From contig NZ_JAQPPK010000027.1 in the NCBI RefSeq assembly GCF_029952445.1, positions 1 to 64,000 of the forward strand: 64,000 nucleotides of DNA, read 5' to 3'. The stretch is from Paenarthrobacter nitroguajacolicus. Its GTDB lineage: Bacteria; Actinomycetota; Actinomycetes; Actinomycetales; Micrococcaceae. Position numbers and translations under genes: made by a program. Of the stretch, positions 1 through 8,490 are shown piece after piece. Position 1 is the stretch's first letter; each line of letters starts with the position of its first letter. A model generated the notes under the pieces. That model was not told the origin of the DNA and did no database searches. It saw only the letters and a program-made list of their open reading frames with translations.

Positions 1-1
1 G

Positions 2-94
2 ACCTACCACCGCAGGCGTCGGCAACGACGGCTGGGGAAGCTCACGCCCATCGAATATGAAACAATCAACCGGACCGCGCTCACAGCGGCCTAA
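2..94 (+). CDS. IS3-family transposase (OrfB), C-terminal end only
   Basis: Only the last 30 codons are inside the window, ending at TAA 92-94. The translated tail (TYHRRRRQRRLGKLTPIEYE...) matches the usual end of IS3-family OrfB integrases, where a basic RRR-x-LG-x-L-TP-x-EYE stretch follows the catalytic DDE domain. The rest lies upstream of the window, so it cannot be said whether the element is intact. The motif is directly visible; the family assignment rests on it and is fairly safe. It marks the left border of the metal-response pair that follows and may have cut off that pair's original neighbours. Confidence 0.75.
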   Translation, partial: TYHRRRRQRRLGKLTPIEYETINRTALTAA

Positions 95-97
95 GAC

Positions 98-136
98 CCC
101 GAGTCAACAAAAGCCGGGGCAGTCCCGAGTCAACAA
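98..136 (+). repeat. 13-bp direct repeat just past the IS end
   Basis: CCCGAGTCAACAA occurs at 98-110 and again at 124-136, directly downstream of the IS3 transposase stop. This is probably part of the right terminal region of that insertion sequence. The exact IS boundary cannot be fixed because the left end is outside the window. Confidence 0.4.
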
Positions 137-286
137 TTGTCGGCTTTGGAGTGTGCGCTGGGTCGGTAACGAGCGCGATAGCTTTTTGACCGAGAAGCGT
201 TGAGATTTGAGCTACTGGTTTCGGTCGTTTGCTGACGTGGATGAAGGCTCTGAGGGGTCGGTGAGATCAGTGCCACGTTGCCTCCT

Positions 287-305
287 AATACCCCCAGGGG
301 GTATT
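287..305. promoter_or_regulatory. CsoR-like metal operator upstream of the HMA gene
   Basis: AATACCCCCAGGGGGTATT is a perfect 9-1-9 palindrome. It has the TACCCC...GGGGTA core known for copper-sensing CsoR/RcnR-type repressors in actinobacteria. It lies about 115 bp upstream of the HMA-domain gene. A second, related site precedes the following MFS gene. The palindrome is seen directly; binding by a CsoR protein is inferred. Confidence 0.7.
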
Positions 306-418
306 CTTGGAGTGCTATCAGTGACATGGTATGTCCCCGGCCGCGATGCTGAACCCGCGGCCCTCACAGCCGTCAACCCCAGCACCCATTGATGTTTCGT
401 CAAGAATGGAAAACTGGC

Positions 419-724
419 ATGTCTCAATCTGAAATCCGCCCCGTACTACCCCTGGCTTCGTCGGCTGCGGGGTGCAGCTGTTGCTCCTCCGAGCCGTCGT
501 CTTCGCGTGCCGGCGCGGGTGCCGTAGGGTACACGCTCAAAGGCCTTACGTGCGGGCATTGCGTCCGGACTGTTGAGAAGGCTGTTTCGGCCCTTGATGG
601 AGTGGCGGCTGCTTCTGTTGAGCTCGTTCCGGGCGGCCGTGCCCGTCTGGTGGTTGACGGTGAGGTCGCCGCGTCCGCCATTCGTGAGGCCGTGAGTTCT
701 GCCGGTTACGCCCTGGTCCAGTGA
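419..724 (+). CDS. HMA-domain metal-binding protein (CopZ-like)
   Basis: A protein of about 101 aa with a Cys/Ser-rich N-terminus (CSCCSSEPSSS, about residues 17-28) followed by one heavy-metal-associated domain of roughly 65 residues. The HMA signature GLTCGHCVRTVEKA provides the CxxC pair that binds Cu(I) or a similar soft metal. No membrane segment or signal peptide is seen, so it is probably a cytoplasmic metallochaperone. The N-terminal CxCC cluster is an extra possible metal site not found in plain CopZ. The start at ATG 419 fits the domain length; upstream in-frame TTG 389 and ATG 392 are possible but lack a ribosome site. The CsoR-like operator at 287-305 suggests metal-induced expression. 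Confidence 0.8.
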   Translation: MSQSEIRPVLPLASSAAGCSCCSSEPSSSRAGAGAVGYTLKGLTCGHCVRTVEKAVSALDGVAAASVELVPGGRARLVVDGEVAASAIREAVSSAGYALVQ

Positions 725-780
725 CCCCGTGGAACTTCGTGCTTCCCTGCGTCTGCCAGGCATGTCTGAGCCTGCGACGC

Positions 781-795
781 TACCCCTGAGGGGTA
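781..795. promoter_or_regulatory. CsoR-like operator upstream of the MFS exporter
   Basis: TACCCC-TGA-GGGGTA is a perfect 6-3-6 dyad located about 60 bp before the start of the MFS gene. It shares its half sites with the operator at 287-305, which places both genes under the same predicted metal-responsive repressor. Confidence 0.65.
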
Positions 796-853
796 TGACT
801 GAGCTTCGTGTTGCCGGACCTGCCCGGTCTGCAACCTTTTTTGAGGAGATGTT

Positions 854-2302
854 ATGACGTCAAGAACAGCACAGCGGCGCGGGTTGGTGCCGCTGTTGGT
901 GATCGCGACCGCGCAGTTGATGTTGGTCCTGGACGACTCGATCGTCAACATTGCGCTGCCCAGCATTCAGCAAGAGCTGGGTGTGGGGCCGGTGGAACTG
1001 CCGTGGATCGTGAACGTGTACATCCTCGCGTTCGGTGCCTTGCTGCTGCTGGGCGGCCGGGTTGGGGATCTCCATGGGCGCCGGCGTGCCTTGAGGGCCG
1101 GCTTGGTTATTTTTGTACTGGCCTCATTGGCCGGAGGACTCGGTATCAACAGCGAGACGCTTATCGCAGCCCGGGCCATCCAGGGACTCGGGGCGGCTTT
1201 GGTGGCCCCGAACGCGCTGGCGCTGATCACGACGACCTTTTCGGACCGAAAGTCCCGGGATGCCGCCTTGTCACTGTACGGTGCGATGGCTGGCCTGGGG
1301 ATCGTTGTCGGGCTGCTCTTGGGCGGTGTCCTGACTGGCACTTTTGGGTGGCGGTGGGTGTTCTTCATTAACGTCCCGATCGGAATCCTCGTACTGCTGG
1401 GCAGCCGGACCCTGGTCGGAGCAGACAGGCATTCCGGCAGCCTCGATGTCCCGGGAGCAGTACTGGGAACCGGCGGCATGGTCGCCCTGGTCTATGCCAT
1501 CACCCGTTTTGGTGAGGACGGCTTCACCGATGCGACCGGGCTGGGACTTATCGGCGCGGCGATCGTGCTGCTCGCAGCGTTCGTCTTCACCCAGAACCGC
1601 AGCCACACCCCGCTGGTCCCCCTGAGCCTGTTCCGGGACCGCAGCCGTGCTGGGGGCTACGCATCCATGCTCCTGCTGGCGATCGGCCCGATGGGTACCT
1701 TCTACGTGGTCACCCTCTACCTGCAGCAGGTCCAGCACTACAGCCCCCTGCAAGCCGGGGTGAGCTGGCTGCCCTTCGCTGCCGGCTTGGTGCTGGGGGC
1801 AGGTACTGCCCCGAAGCTTCTGAACCGGGTTGCGCCGCGTTTCGTCGCTGCGGTTGGTGCACTGCTCAGCGCCACGGCAGCCTTCTGGTTCTCCTTCATT
1901 CAGGTCGACACGAATTACTGGCTGCAACTGGCACCGGCGATGTTCGTGATCGCAGTCGGTTTCGGCCTCGTTGTAATCACGCTGACTCAGGCAGCGGTCT
2001 ATCACGTCGACAGCGACAAGGCTGGCGTTGCTTCGGCCCTTCTCAACTCAGCCCAGCAGATCGGCGTCGCACTCGGCCTGGCCATTCTGGCAGGCGTAGC
2101 CGCGACCGTGTCCGGCAACGCCCGAAATTCCGACCTCGCAGAGGCCGGGCAGCTGGTTACCGGGTATGGAACGGCGCTTGGAGTTGCCGCCGGTCTGCTG
2201 CTGGCAGGAGGAGTGTTGGCTCTGGTCACCCTGCCAGCCCGGACAATCAGCGAATCCGAGACAAAGACGACCATGACCCCGGGAGTAGAAGCGGAACACT
2301 AG
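854..2302 (+). CDS. MFS efflux transporter, DHA2 (14-TM, EmrB/QacA) family
   Basis: A protein of 482 aa made almost entirely of hydrophobic segments; the length and pattern fit the 14-helix DHA2 drug:H+ antiporters. The motif LDDSIVNIALPSI in TM1 is the DHA2 motif D1, and GGRVGDLHGRRRAL is motif A in the loop between TM2 and TM3. Such proteins export drugs, dyes or other toxic compounds using the proton gradient. AGGAG-like sequence (gaggagatgtt) precedes ATG 854. It follows an HMA protein, and both have CsoR-like operators, which is unusual for DHA2 carriers. The substrate could be a metal complex or a metallophore, but this is inference. A strong terminator follows. Confidence 0.85.
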   Translation: MTSRTAQRRGLVPLLVIATAQLMLVLDDSIVNIALPSIQQELGVGPVELPWIVNVYILAFGALLLLGGRVGDLHGRRRALRAGLVIFVLASLAGGLGINSETLIAARAIQGLGAALVAPNALALITTTFSDRKSRDAALSLYGAMAGLGIVVGLLLGGVLTGTFGWRWVFFINVPIGILVLLGSRTLVGADRHSGSLDVPGAVLGTGGMVALVYAITRFGEDGFTDATGLGLIGAAIVLLAAFVFTQNRSHTPLVPLSLFRDRSRAGGYASMLLLAIGPMGTFYVVTLYLQQVQHYSPLQAGVSWLPFAAGLVLGAGTAPKLLNRVAPRFVAAVGALLSATAAFWFSFIQVDTNYWLQLAPAMFVIAVGFGLVVITLTQAAVYHVDSDKAGVASALLNSAQQIGVALGLAILAGVAATVSGNARNSDLAEAGQLVTGYGTALGVAAGLLLAGGVLALVTLPARTISESETKTTMTPGVEAEH

Positions 2303-2314
2303 ACAAAGGCCGAA

Positions 2315-2358
2315 GACCCGACGTGCCCGCACCGGTATCGGTGTGGGCACGTCGGGTC
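2315..2358. terminator. Bidirectional terminator between convergent MFS genes
   Basis: A 20-bp stem (GACCCGACGTGCCCGCACCG paired with 2339-2358, one G-T wobble) with a 4-nt loop, followed by TTT. It lies 12 bp after the plus-strand MFS stop and 21 bp after the end of the minus-strand MFS gene, so it can stop transcription from both sides. Confidence 0.9.
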
Positions 2359-2379
2359 TTTCGGTTGTCGGGCTGGTCG

Positions 2380-3639
2380 TTAGCGCACGCCCTTCACTTT
2401 GAGTACCGCGAGTGCGCCGATGATGGTGCACGCGCCGGCGACGAGGAACAGTACTGAGTAGTTCCCGCCGCCGATGACGAGGATCGCTGGCGCGATTGCC
2501 GGGGCGATGGATTGCGGGAGCGCGCTGGCGATGTTGAATACGCCGAGGTCTTTGGCAGCATTTTCGCGGTTGGGCAGTACGTCGGTGACGAGCGCGAGGT
2601 CAACTGCGAAGTAGATACCGATGCCGGCACCGGTGATCGCCATCGCGATGAGGAACGCATTCATTTCAGAGGAGAGCGCGACGACGATCAAGCCGATGCC
2701 GTAGACGAGCGCCGATGAAAGGACGAAGATCTTCCGTCGGCCGGTTGAATCGGAGAGTTTGCCGCCGACGAGGCTGAACAGGATCCAGCAGATCGATGAG
2801 ACGACAGTGGCGATGAAAATGCTGTCCGGGAGCTCCCCTTCGGAGATGCCGATCTTGTTCAGCAGGTAGAAGGCTTGGTAGGTGAGCAGGAAGGACTGTC
2901 CCATGACGAACAGGAAGCGGCTGATCCAGGCCCAGGCGAAGTCCGGGGCCTTGCGTGGGTTGGTGTAGAAGGTGGAGGCGAACTCCTTGAATGACCATGC
3001 ATGCTTGTCGTCGCCCGAGAGCCTGCGGTCCCTGAGGACGAGCATGAAGACGACCACGAATACGGCTGTGATGGCCATGGGGAACAGGAACATGGCGAGC
3101 TGTCCCAGTGGGGCTACGAGCTGAACGACGTATGCGCCGACCAAGAGCGCGATCGGTGCGCAGATGCCCAGCACTCCGGAAACGATCCCTCGCTGCCTTT
3201 CCGGAATCTGGTCTGCCATGATGGCGACGACGGCGGCCAGGAGAGCGTTGAAAGAGAGCTGGGTGATGGCCCAGCCAATCACTACGGTCCAGAGCGCGGG
3301 TGCCATCGCGACGATGGTCAGGCCTGCGATTGCGCCGACGAGGCCGACGATCATCCAGGGTCGGCGCATGCCGAGCCTGGCGGTGGTCCGGTCGCTGAGC
3401 CGTCCGAAGAAGGGGTTCCCGAACAGTGCGAGCAAGGCGCCGATGCCGGTGACCAGTCCGAGTGCTCCGGGTGCCGCGGCCGCGCCGACGAGGCCGTTGA
3501 TTTTCAGCGGGAGCGTCACCAGGATCGGTGCCAGGAGCGCAAGCCACACGCCCATGTAGGCCAGGACGTAGAGGGTTATGAAGCCTACTCCTACGCGATT
3601 GATAATCGCTGTGGCGGAGGTGTTGGGAGCATCGGACAT
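2380..3639 (-). CDS. MFS sugar/glycoside transporter paired with GH3
   Basis: A 12-TM major facilitator of 419 aa. The loop motif GRLSDRTTARLGMRRPWM and the second-half GGKLSDSTGRRK are the two MFS motif A copies. The overall pattern (FGRLSDRT, NPRKAPDFAWAW, AVDLALVTDVLPN) resembles SLC45/GPH-like carriers often found beside glycosidases. It is the second gene of an operon with the GH3 enzyme at 3748-5760. AGAAAGGA lies before ATG 3639. A paralogue with the same PNxExxAKDLGVFNIA ending motif is at 16116-17411, again next to a GH3 gene. Import of a glycoside or disaccharide is inferred from context; the substrate is not known. Confidence 0.8.
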   Translation of the reverse strand: MSDAPNTSATAIINRVGVGFITLYVLAYMGVWLALLAPILVTLPLKINGLVGAAAAPGALGLVTGIGALLALFGNPFFGRLSDRTTARLGMRRPWMIVGLVGAIAGLTIVAMAPALWTVVIGWAITQLSFNALLAAVVAIMADQIPERQRGIVSGVLGICAPIALLVGAYVVQLVAPLGQLAMFLFPMAITAVFVVVFMLVLRDRRLSGDDKHAWSFKEFASTFYTNPRKAPDFAWAWISRFLFVMGQSFLLTYQAFYLLNKIGISEGELPDSIFIATVVSSICWILFSLVGGKLSDSTGRRKIFVLSSALVYGIGLIVVALSSEMNAFLIAMAITGAGIGIYFAVDLALVTDVLPNRENAAKDLGVFNIASALPQSIAPAIAPAILVIGGGNYSVLFLVAGACTIIGALAVLKVKGVR

Positions 3640-3662
3640 GATCCGATTCCTTTCTGATGAGT

Positions 3663-3719
3663 GCCGGGTGTTTCAGGCCCGGCAGGGTGCTCCGAGAAGG
3701 CGTAGGTTGCGTGGAGCAC
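3663..3719 (-). repeat. Intercistronic hairpins between GH3 and MFS
   Basis: Two nested dyads lie in the 108-bp gap of the operon: GCCGGG/CCCGGC (3663-3683) and GTGCTCC/GGAGCAC (3687-3693 with 3713-3719). They have no T-run, so they may stabilise or attenuate the message rather than terminate it. Confidence 0.4.
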
Positions 3720-3747
3720 GGAGGTTTTTGGGGGTAAGTCTCTGGTC

Positions 3748-5760
3748 CTACAGGGAGGACAGGCGTGCGAGCAGGTGCTCGCGTTTGGTATCGGCGAGGT
3801 CGGCGGCGACCATGGCCACGACGGAGGTCACATCCATGCCCAGGGATACATTGAGCATGGGATGGATGAGCAGTTCGGGGAGTTCTTCGGTGAGAATTCC
3901 CTCGGCTTCGGGGTCTTTGAGCAGCAGCCCGATGCTGGTCCGGTGGAGTCGGTAGCGGCCGCCCTTACGACGGGAGAGCGTCGTGGATGCCTTCTCTTCA
4001 TCGGTGGGGTGCGGACGGGGCTGCCAGTCCTGGTATCGCAGGCCGAAGCCGAATTCGAAGGCCGGGCTTTCGCTGTCCGATGGCACATCGGGTCTGCTCG
4101 CCTCGACGGCGGCCATGGAGGAGGGCAGTTCGATCGGCAGCTTTCCCAGCGGCTCGGCCTCGCCGAAGATGACGCGGGCGAAGGCCTCGTCGCTTGCCCC
4201 GAACTCGGCGATCAAGGAAGCGGCGTGTGGGAGCAGCGGCGTGAGGATCGCACCACGGTCCAGGTAGACGCCCACGACGGTGGGTAGGACGCTGGCGATG
4301 TCTTTCAGGTGCTCGATGTCCTCGTCCGGGAAGTTCAGGGACCCGGCGTGGAAGAACGATTCGAGGTCTCCGGGGTTTCCGCGCTGTTCAAAGGGAGCCG
4401 CGATACGGACGATCGCGACGTCGGCCTCATGGGCGGTCGCCACAACGTTGGCCCTTCCCGCCAAGGCGAGGGGGTCCATCCCTTCGACGTACACGTTGAT
4501 GCCGTGGTCCAACGGGAGGCGGGCGCGCTTGGGGCTGTTCACGAGCAGTGTGTGAGCAGCCGCCTGTGCTTCGAGCCCGGCTTTGCGGGCGTCAGTGGCT
4601 CCGACGACACGTTCGGCGCGTTCCACATCGACCAGCGGGGCGTCGAATAGGCCCAGCGTGAACTTTTCCCGCAGCAAGCGCCGTGCCGACTCGTCGATGC
4701 GGGCTTCACTTACCAGGCCGGTACGGACCAGCTTGATCAGGATCTCGGGGATGGCCTCGCCCCCGAACTGGTCAAGGCCCGCCTCGAGGGCTTTGACCAT
4801 CCGTTCTTCGAAGCTCAGGTGCTCCACGCCCCACGGGGTGGCCCCGATGATGCCCCAATCGCTGCACACGACGCCCTCGAACCCAAGATCCTTGCGCAGC
4901 AATTCGGTGATGATTTCCTTGTTGAAGCTGAACCCGACCTCCTCATACGTGGTGCCCATCGGGACGCCGTAGTACGGCATTATCTGGGAGATGCCGGCCG
5001 CCAGGACGTCCCTGAACGGCTGCAAGTGCATCTCCCACAGCCCGCCCGGGTAGACCTGCTCCTTGCCATAGGCGAAATGGGGATCCTCCCCATCGAGTTG
5101 GGGGCCGCCGCCGGGGAAATGCTTGCCCATGGCAGCGACCGATGCCGGGCCGAGTCCGTCCTTGCCCTGCAGGCCGCGGACGTACGCCACCGCGAGCCGG
5201 GAGGTTATTTCCACGCTCTGCCCGTAGGTGCCCCCGGCGCGGGCCCAGCGCGGATCAGTTGCCAAGTCAAGTTGGGGGTGCAGGGCAAGCGAGATGCCAA
5301 CCGCGCGGTATTCCTGACGGACGATGTCAGCGAAATGCTCCGTCAGTTCCGGATCGTCCAGGGCGCCGAAACCAAGGGGCTCAGGCCACTGAGAGAACGG
5401 CCCCGCCCCGAGGCCGGTGCCAGGGTTGTTCCCGAACGCATGGCGCGGGTCACTGGATATCGTCACCGGGATCCCGAAGGGTTGCTTCCTCACCTCTTCC
5501 TGCACCGCGTTCGCCCACTGCGCCAATTCACGGGCCTTCGGAGCCTGCAGGGTGTTGAAATGATTGATCTTCCGTTCAAACAGCGTCCGGGTCGACGGAT
5601 ATCCGATCGGACCGGGGGCGTCGAAGTCCCCAACCGCGGCAAGCGGCTGGAACATCAGCCCCACCCGGTCTTCCAGGGGTAAACGGAGGATGAGATCCTC
5701 GGCCCTCTGCATCGGGCTCAAAGTCGGATCCTGGTAGGGGTAAAGCGCTTCGCTGGACAC
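3748..5760 (-). CDS. Glycoside hydrolase family 3 (beta-glucosidase-like)
   Basis: A GH3 enzyme of about 670 aa. The TIM-barrel domain (about residues 30-370) contains KHFPGGG and the nucleophile motif VCSDWG, with Asp as the presumed catalytic nucleophile; the (alpha/beta)6 sandwich domain follows (about 400-570). GH3 enzymes release terminal beta-linked sugars by a retaining mechanism. No signal peptide is seen, so it should act in the cytoplasm on sugars imported by the next gene. GTG 5760 is preferred because GAGAGCAGG sits 7 nt upstream; TTG 5778 is also in frame but has no ribosome site. The divergent LacI gene probably controls the operon. Linkage and aglycone specificity cannot be read from the sequence. 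Confidence 0.85.
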   Translation of the reverse strand: MSSEALYPYQDPTLSPMQRAEDLILRLPLEDRVGLMFQPLAAVGDFDAPGPIGYPSTRTLFERKINHFNTLQAPKARELAQWANAVQEEVRKQPFGIPVTISSDPRHAFGNNPGTGLGAGPFSQWPEPLGFGALDDPELTEHFADIVRQEYRAVGISLALHPQLDLATDPRWARAGGTYGQSVEITSRLAVAYVRGLQGKDGLGPASVAAMGKHFPGGGPQLDGEDPHFAYGKEQVYPGGLWEMHLQPFRDVLAAGISQIMPYYGVPMGTTYEEVGFSFNKEIITELLRKDLGFEGVVCSDWGIIGATPWGVEHLSFEERMVKALEAGLDQFGGEAIPEILIKLVRTGLVSEARIDESARRLLREKFTLGLFDAPLVDVERAERVVGATDARKAGLEAQAAAHTLLVNSPKRARLPLDHGINVYVEGMDPLALAGRANVVATAHEADVAIVRIAAPFEQRGNPGDLESFFHAGSLNFPDEDIEHLKDIASVLPTVVGVYLDRGAILTPLLPHAASLIAEFGASDEAFARVIFGEAEPLGKLPIELPSSMAAVEASRPDVPSDSESPAFEFGFGLRYQDWQPRPHPTDEEKASTTLSRRKGGRYRLHRTSIGLLLKDPEAEGILTEELPELLIHPMLNVSLGMDVTSVVAMVAADLADTKREHLLARLSSL

Positions 5761-5985
5761 GAAGGGACCTGCTCTCAAGGACGAAGGCGGCTGTCAGGGC
5801 ACACATCGCTTCCACGCGAGAGCGCCACAGCCGGCCAAGGGTGAACGTCTGCAACATCAGTGGAGGGGCGCCGGCGGCATCGCCAGGCTCCCTCGAAGCG
5901 CCGCACAGGACCGAGGACCTCATGAGTCCTCATCCCGTCGCGCCAGGATTAACCGAAAGAAAATCCTGAACAAACTGGTGAATCC

Positions 5986-6009
5986 TGTCACTGAATCCTG
6001 TCAGTGACA
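5986..6009. promoter_or_regulatory. Dyad operator between GH3 operon and LacI gene
   Basis: TGTCACTGA-N6-TCAGTGACA is a perfect 9-6-9 inverted repeat. It overlaps a tandem direct repeat, GAATCCTGTCA(C/G)T, at 5980-5992 and 5993-6005. It lies in the divergent intergenic region and is the best candidate site for the LacI-family protein encoded next door. Confidence 0.7.
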
Positions 6010-6054
6010 CCATTCAGTGTTAGGCTTATCACGTCAGTTGTCAAGAGTTCCGCG

Positions 6055-7086
6055 ATGAGGGAGGTCAGTGAAACTGTGTCGGCCAACACCCAAAAACGTG
6101 TGACCAGCCAAGATGTTGCCCGGGAAGCCGGTGTGGCACGTTCAACGGTCAGCTATGTGCTCAACCGGACTCCCCACCAGACCATCCCGGACAGCACCCG
6201 CAAAAGAGTGCTCCAGGCGGCCGAGCGGCTGGGCTATACGCCCTCCTCCGCTGCGCGCACGCTCAGGCGTGGCCGATCGGATGTCGTGCTGTGCATCCTT
6301 CGCGCTTGGCCTTTTGGATCGGCGGCGGGGACCCTGCTCGCCGAGCTGACTGCCTCCTTTAGCGAACGGGGGCTCAGCCTGGTGACCCACATCGAAGGCG
6401 CCGGAATGAAGACCCCGGACAAGGTATGGCAAGAAATCTCGCCCGCTGCCGTCCTGACCTACCACCCTGTCCCGCGGGATACCGAAAGGGCCATGCGCTC
6501 AGCTGGGGTCCAGTCCGTGGTGGTCCTCTTTTCCGCGGAAAACGAAACGGCCGGAAACCTCATCCGCCCCGACGGCAGGATCGGCCGCATGCAGGCCGAG
6601 CACGTGATCGCTGCAGGCCATCAACGGATCGGGTACGCCTACCCAGAGCCGCCAGCGCTTCAGGACTTCGCGGGACCGCGGCTCCAAGGGGTGAAGACGG
6701 TGTGCTCCGAAGCCGGGCTCCTTCCACCCGACGTCTGTACCGTCCCACTCGACGCGCAATCGGCTTCCAACGCCATCAAACACTGGCAGTCCCTCCCCCA
6801 GCCGGTCACTGCCGTCTGCGCCTATAACGACGAAGTGGCACAGGCACTGATCGCCGGAGCACGGCTCTCTCGCGTGGACATTCCCGGGGAGCTGGCCATT
6901 ATCGGCGCCGACGACATTCCAACAGCCGCTTTGGCGACCCCACCGCTCACAACCATTCGGATCGACCACATCAGCGAGGCGCGGCGAATCGTCGACACTG
7001 TGACTGCCACGCTGGCAGGCAAAGAACCACCTGCCTCTTGGGATACCGCTGAGCTCTTCACTGCGGTCATCCGCGAGTCGGCCTGA
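6055..7086 (+). CDS. LacI-family transcriptional regulator
   Basis: A regulator of about 343 aa. The N-terminal LacI helix-turn-helix is clear (VTSQDVAREAGVARSTVSYVLN, then AAERLGYTPSSAARTLR, the hinge-helix region). It is followed by a periplasmic-binding-protein-like effector domain ending in IIGADDIPTAALATPPLTTI, the usual LacI C-terminal motif. It is divergent from the GH3-MFS operon and probably represses it until the imported sugar binds. ATG 6055 (AAGAG 7 nt upstream) is the chosen start; ATG 6004 would overlap the predicted operator, and GTG 6076 is also possible. The sugar ligand is unknown. Confidence 0.85.
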   Translation: MREVSETVSANTQKRVTSQDVAREAGVARSTVSYVLNRTPHQTIPDSTRKRVLQAAERLGYTPSSAARTLRRGRSDVVLCILRAWPFGSAAGTLLAELTASFSERGLSLVTHIEGAGMKTPDKVWQEISPAAVLTYHPVPRDTERAMRSAGVQSVVVLFSAENETAGNLIRPDGRIGRMQAEHVIAAGHQRIGYAYPEPPALQDFAGPRLQGVKTVCSEAGLLPPDVCTVPLDAQSASNAIKHWQSLPQPVTAVCAYNDEVAQALIAGARLSRVDIPGELAIIGADDIPTAALATPPLTTIRIDHISEARRIVDTVTATLAGKEPPASWDTAELFTAVIRESA

Positions 7087-7282
7087 CGGCACCGTTCGTG
7101 AACGTGGAAGCCTCCGCCTCGGCATCGCGGGCACCGGAAACCGCTGCCCTCTCCCCCTAAGCAGCAGTCCGCGAGCAGGAAGCAAGCAGGGAAGCATCAT
7201 GACCTCGCCCGCACCACCGTCCGAACCTTCGGCTTTCCGGGTGAGCCTGCGTTGGCTGAGGCCGAACTCATGACCACCGCCG

Positions 7283-7590
7283 TCAAAAAGACCGGCAGTC
7301 AATGATCGGGTTCAACCACCGCCGACCACCCCGGCCCAGACCAAGGAGCTGATCGTCGAGGGCCGGGAAAGGAGTCCGCAGGGTGTGCTCCTGTCTCTGG
7401 TAAAGGTCGAAAGCCCGGGCCGCGTAAATCGGCAGGTCCAAAGCATCAAATTCAGTCTCCTCGACCACCGCGACCACGCGCTAGGAGAAGACCTCGTCAA
7501 ACAACTGCTCCTTGCTGCCGAAGTACCGGTACAGCATCGCCTTGTTGGCCAGTGCCTCGTCAGTAAACGGCAAGCCCTTGTCGGGGGCAG
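7283..7590 (-). pseudogene. TetR-family regulator remnant with internal stop
   Basis: The minus strand encodes the end of a TetR helix-turn-helix (ALANKAMLYRYFGSKEQLFDEVFS). A TAG codon follows, and the same frame then continues with VVAVVEETEFDALDLPIYAARAFDLY, typical of the start of a TetR ligand domain. The first HTH helices and most of the C-terminal domain are missing. The gene is thus truncated on both sides and broken inside. The flanking DNA at 7087-7282 and 7591-7878 holds no recognisable gene. Confidence 0.7.
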
Positions 7591-7878
7591 GCTGGGTGAG
7601 ACACGGCCAAGGCTCAGCGTCAAGGTGCTCGATCGTCGCTTGCGATGCTGCCCCTACTTTGCTGTTTCTGATGACCCATTCGCATAGCGCTGCGGTAAGC
7701 GACGGCCAGGTTCAGGTGTGAGGCGTCGCCCCGGCGCTTCTCTCTTCTCTTGTCAGGCTGATTCGCTACCACCTCACGTCAGATTGGGGTGTTGTTCTGT
7801 CGAGCCGTAATGTAACGAGGGGCAGGTACACCCCAGGTTACGGTGAAGGAAAGCCTGGGCGCCGCTCCTTTTCACAAT

Positions 7879-8265
7879 TCAGTCCTGATTTGCGAGGACC
7901 TGAGCCGTTACGTCCTCTGCTCCGTGAAGGACATACCTGATGTCGCCATTCGAGTCAGAAACCGGTGCATTCAGGGGTTGCCAATAGCGCTCTTCGTAGG
8001 ATCCGTCGGGGAGTTCCATGTCGTACCGCTGGATCGGAAGGATATCGGTTTCCCGGGTCGCGAGAACGCGCTCAATGGATTGCCGGAGGACCGTAGTCCC
8101 GTTGGCGGTGGGGTCGTTAGGGTTGTCGGGGAAAGTGACAAGGATGTCGCGGCCTAAGATGTCGTTGCGTTGCTTTCCCGTGGCAGCGAGAAAACTGTCG
8201 GTCGCGGCAACTATTAGCCGTTGCGGGTCGATGACGATGTACTGATTCGGCAAGTTTTCAAACAT
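7879..8265 (-). CDS. Single-domain PAS protein (5' end frameshifted)
   Basis: 128 codons encode one PAS domain and nothing else: YIVIDPQRLIVAATDSFL, GRDILVTFPDNPNDPTANG, RYDMELPDGSYEERYWQPLNAPV, VLHGAEDVT. The same type of PAS module is common at the N-terminus of sensor kinases, but here no output domain follows. A close paralogue is at 27326-27748. Upstream of ATG 8265 the frame reads NNPDFRQ, matching NPDFQK in the paralogue, but there is no start in that frame. A good start (ATG 8318 with GAGAGG) lies one frame off, so a single-base deletion near 8288 probably broke the 5' end. A shortened product from ATG 8265 may still be made. Its partner is unknown. Confidence 0.65.
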   Translation of the reverse strand: MFENLPNQYIVIDPQRLIVAATDSFLAATGKQRNDILGRDILVTFPDNPNDPTANGTTVLRQSIERVLATRETDILPIQRYDMELPDGSYEERYWQPLNAPVSDSNGDIRYVLHGAEDVTAQVLANQD

Positions 8266-8490
8266 CTGCCTAAAGTCCGGATTATTCCGGATTCAACGTA
8301 CATTCTTGCTTCGTTCATGCGGCACCTCTCTGGTGTTACACAGGCGGCCTCGTTGGGGCCGTCAAATTCTTTTGGATTCTGGCAATGTGGAGCATGGCAT
8401 GGGATATGTCCCTCGTATTTGAGACCTTGTAAACCTGACATGCGGTATTAGTGTTGCGGCCGAGACTGCTTCGTGACCTTGGAGTGGGCC

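Noticed and set aside
1271..2005. Long open frame opposite the DHA2 exporter gene
   Set aside because: It is antisense to a gene with clear family motifs; composition (many Gln, Asp, His) is typical of a frame shadow in GC-rich DNA, with no family pattern.
4819..5682. 287-codon frame opposite the first GH3 gene
   Set aside because: It runs antisense to well-conserved GH3 motifs and has no ribosome site or recognisable domain.
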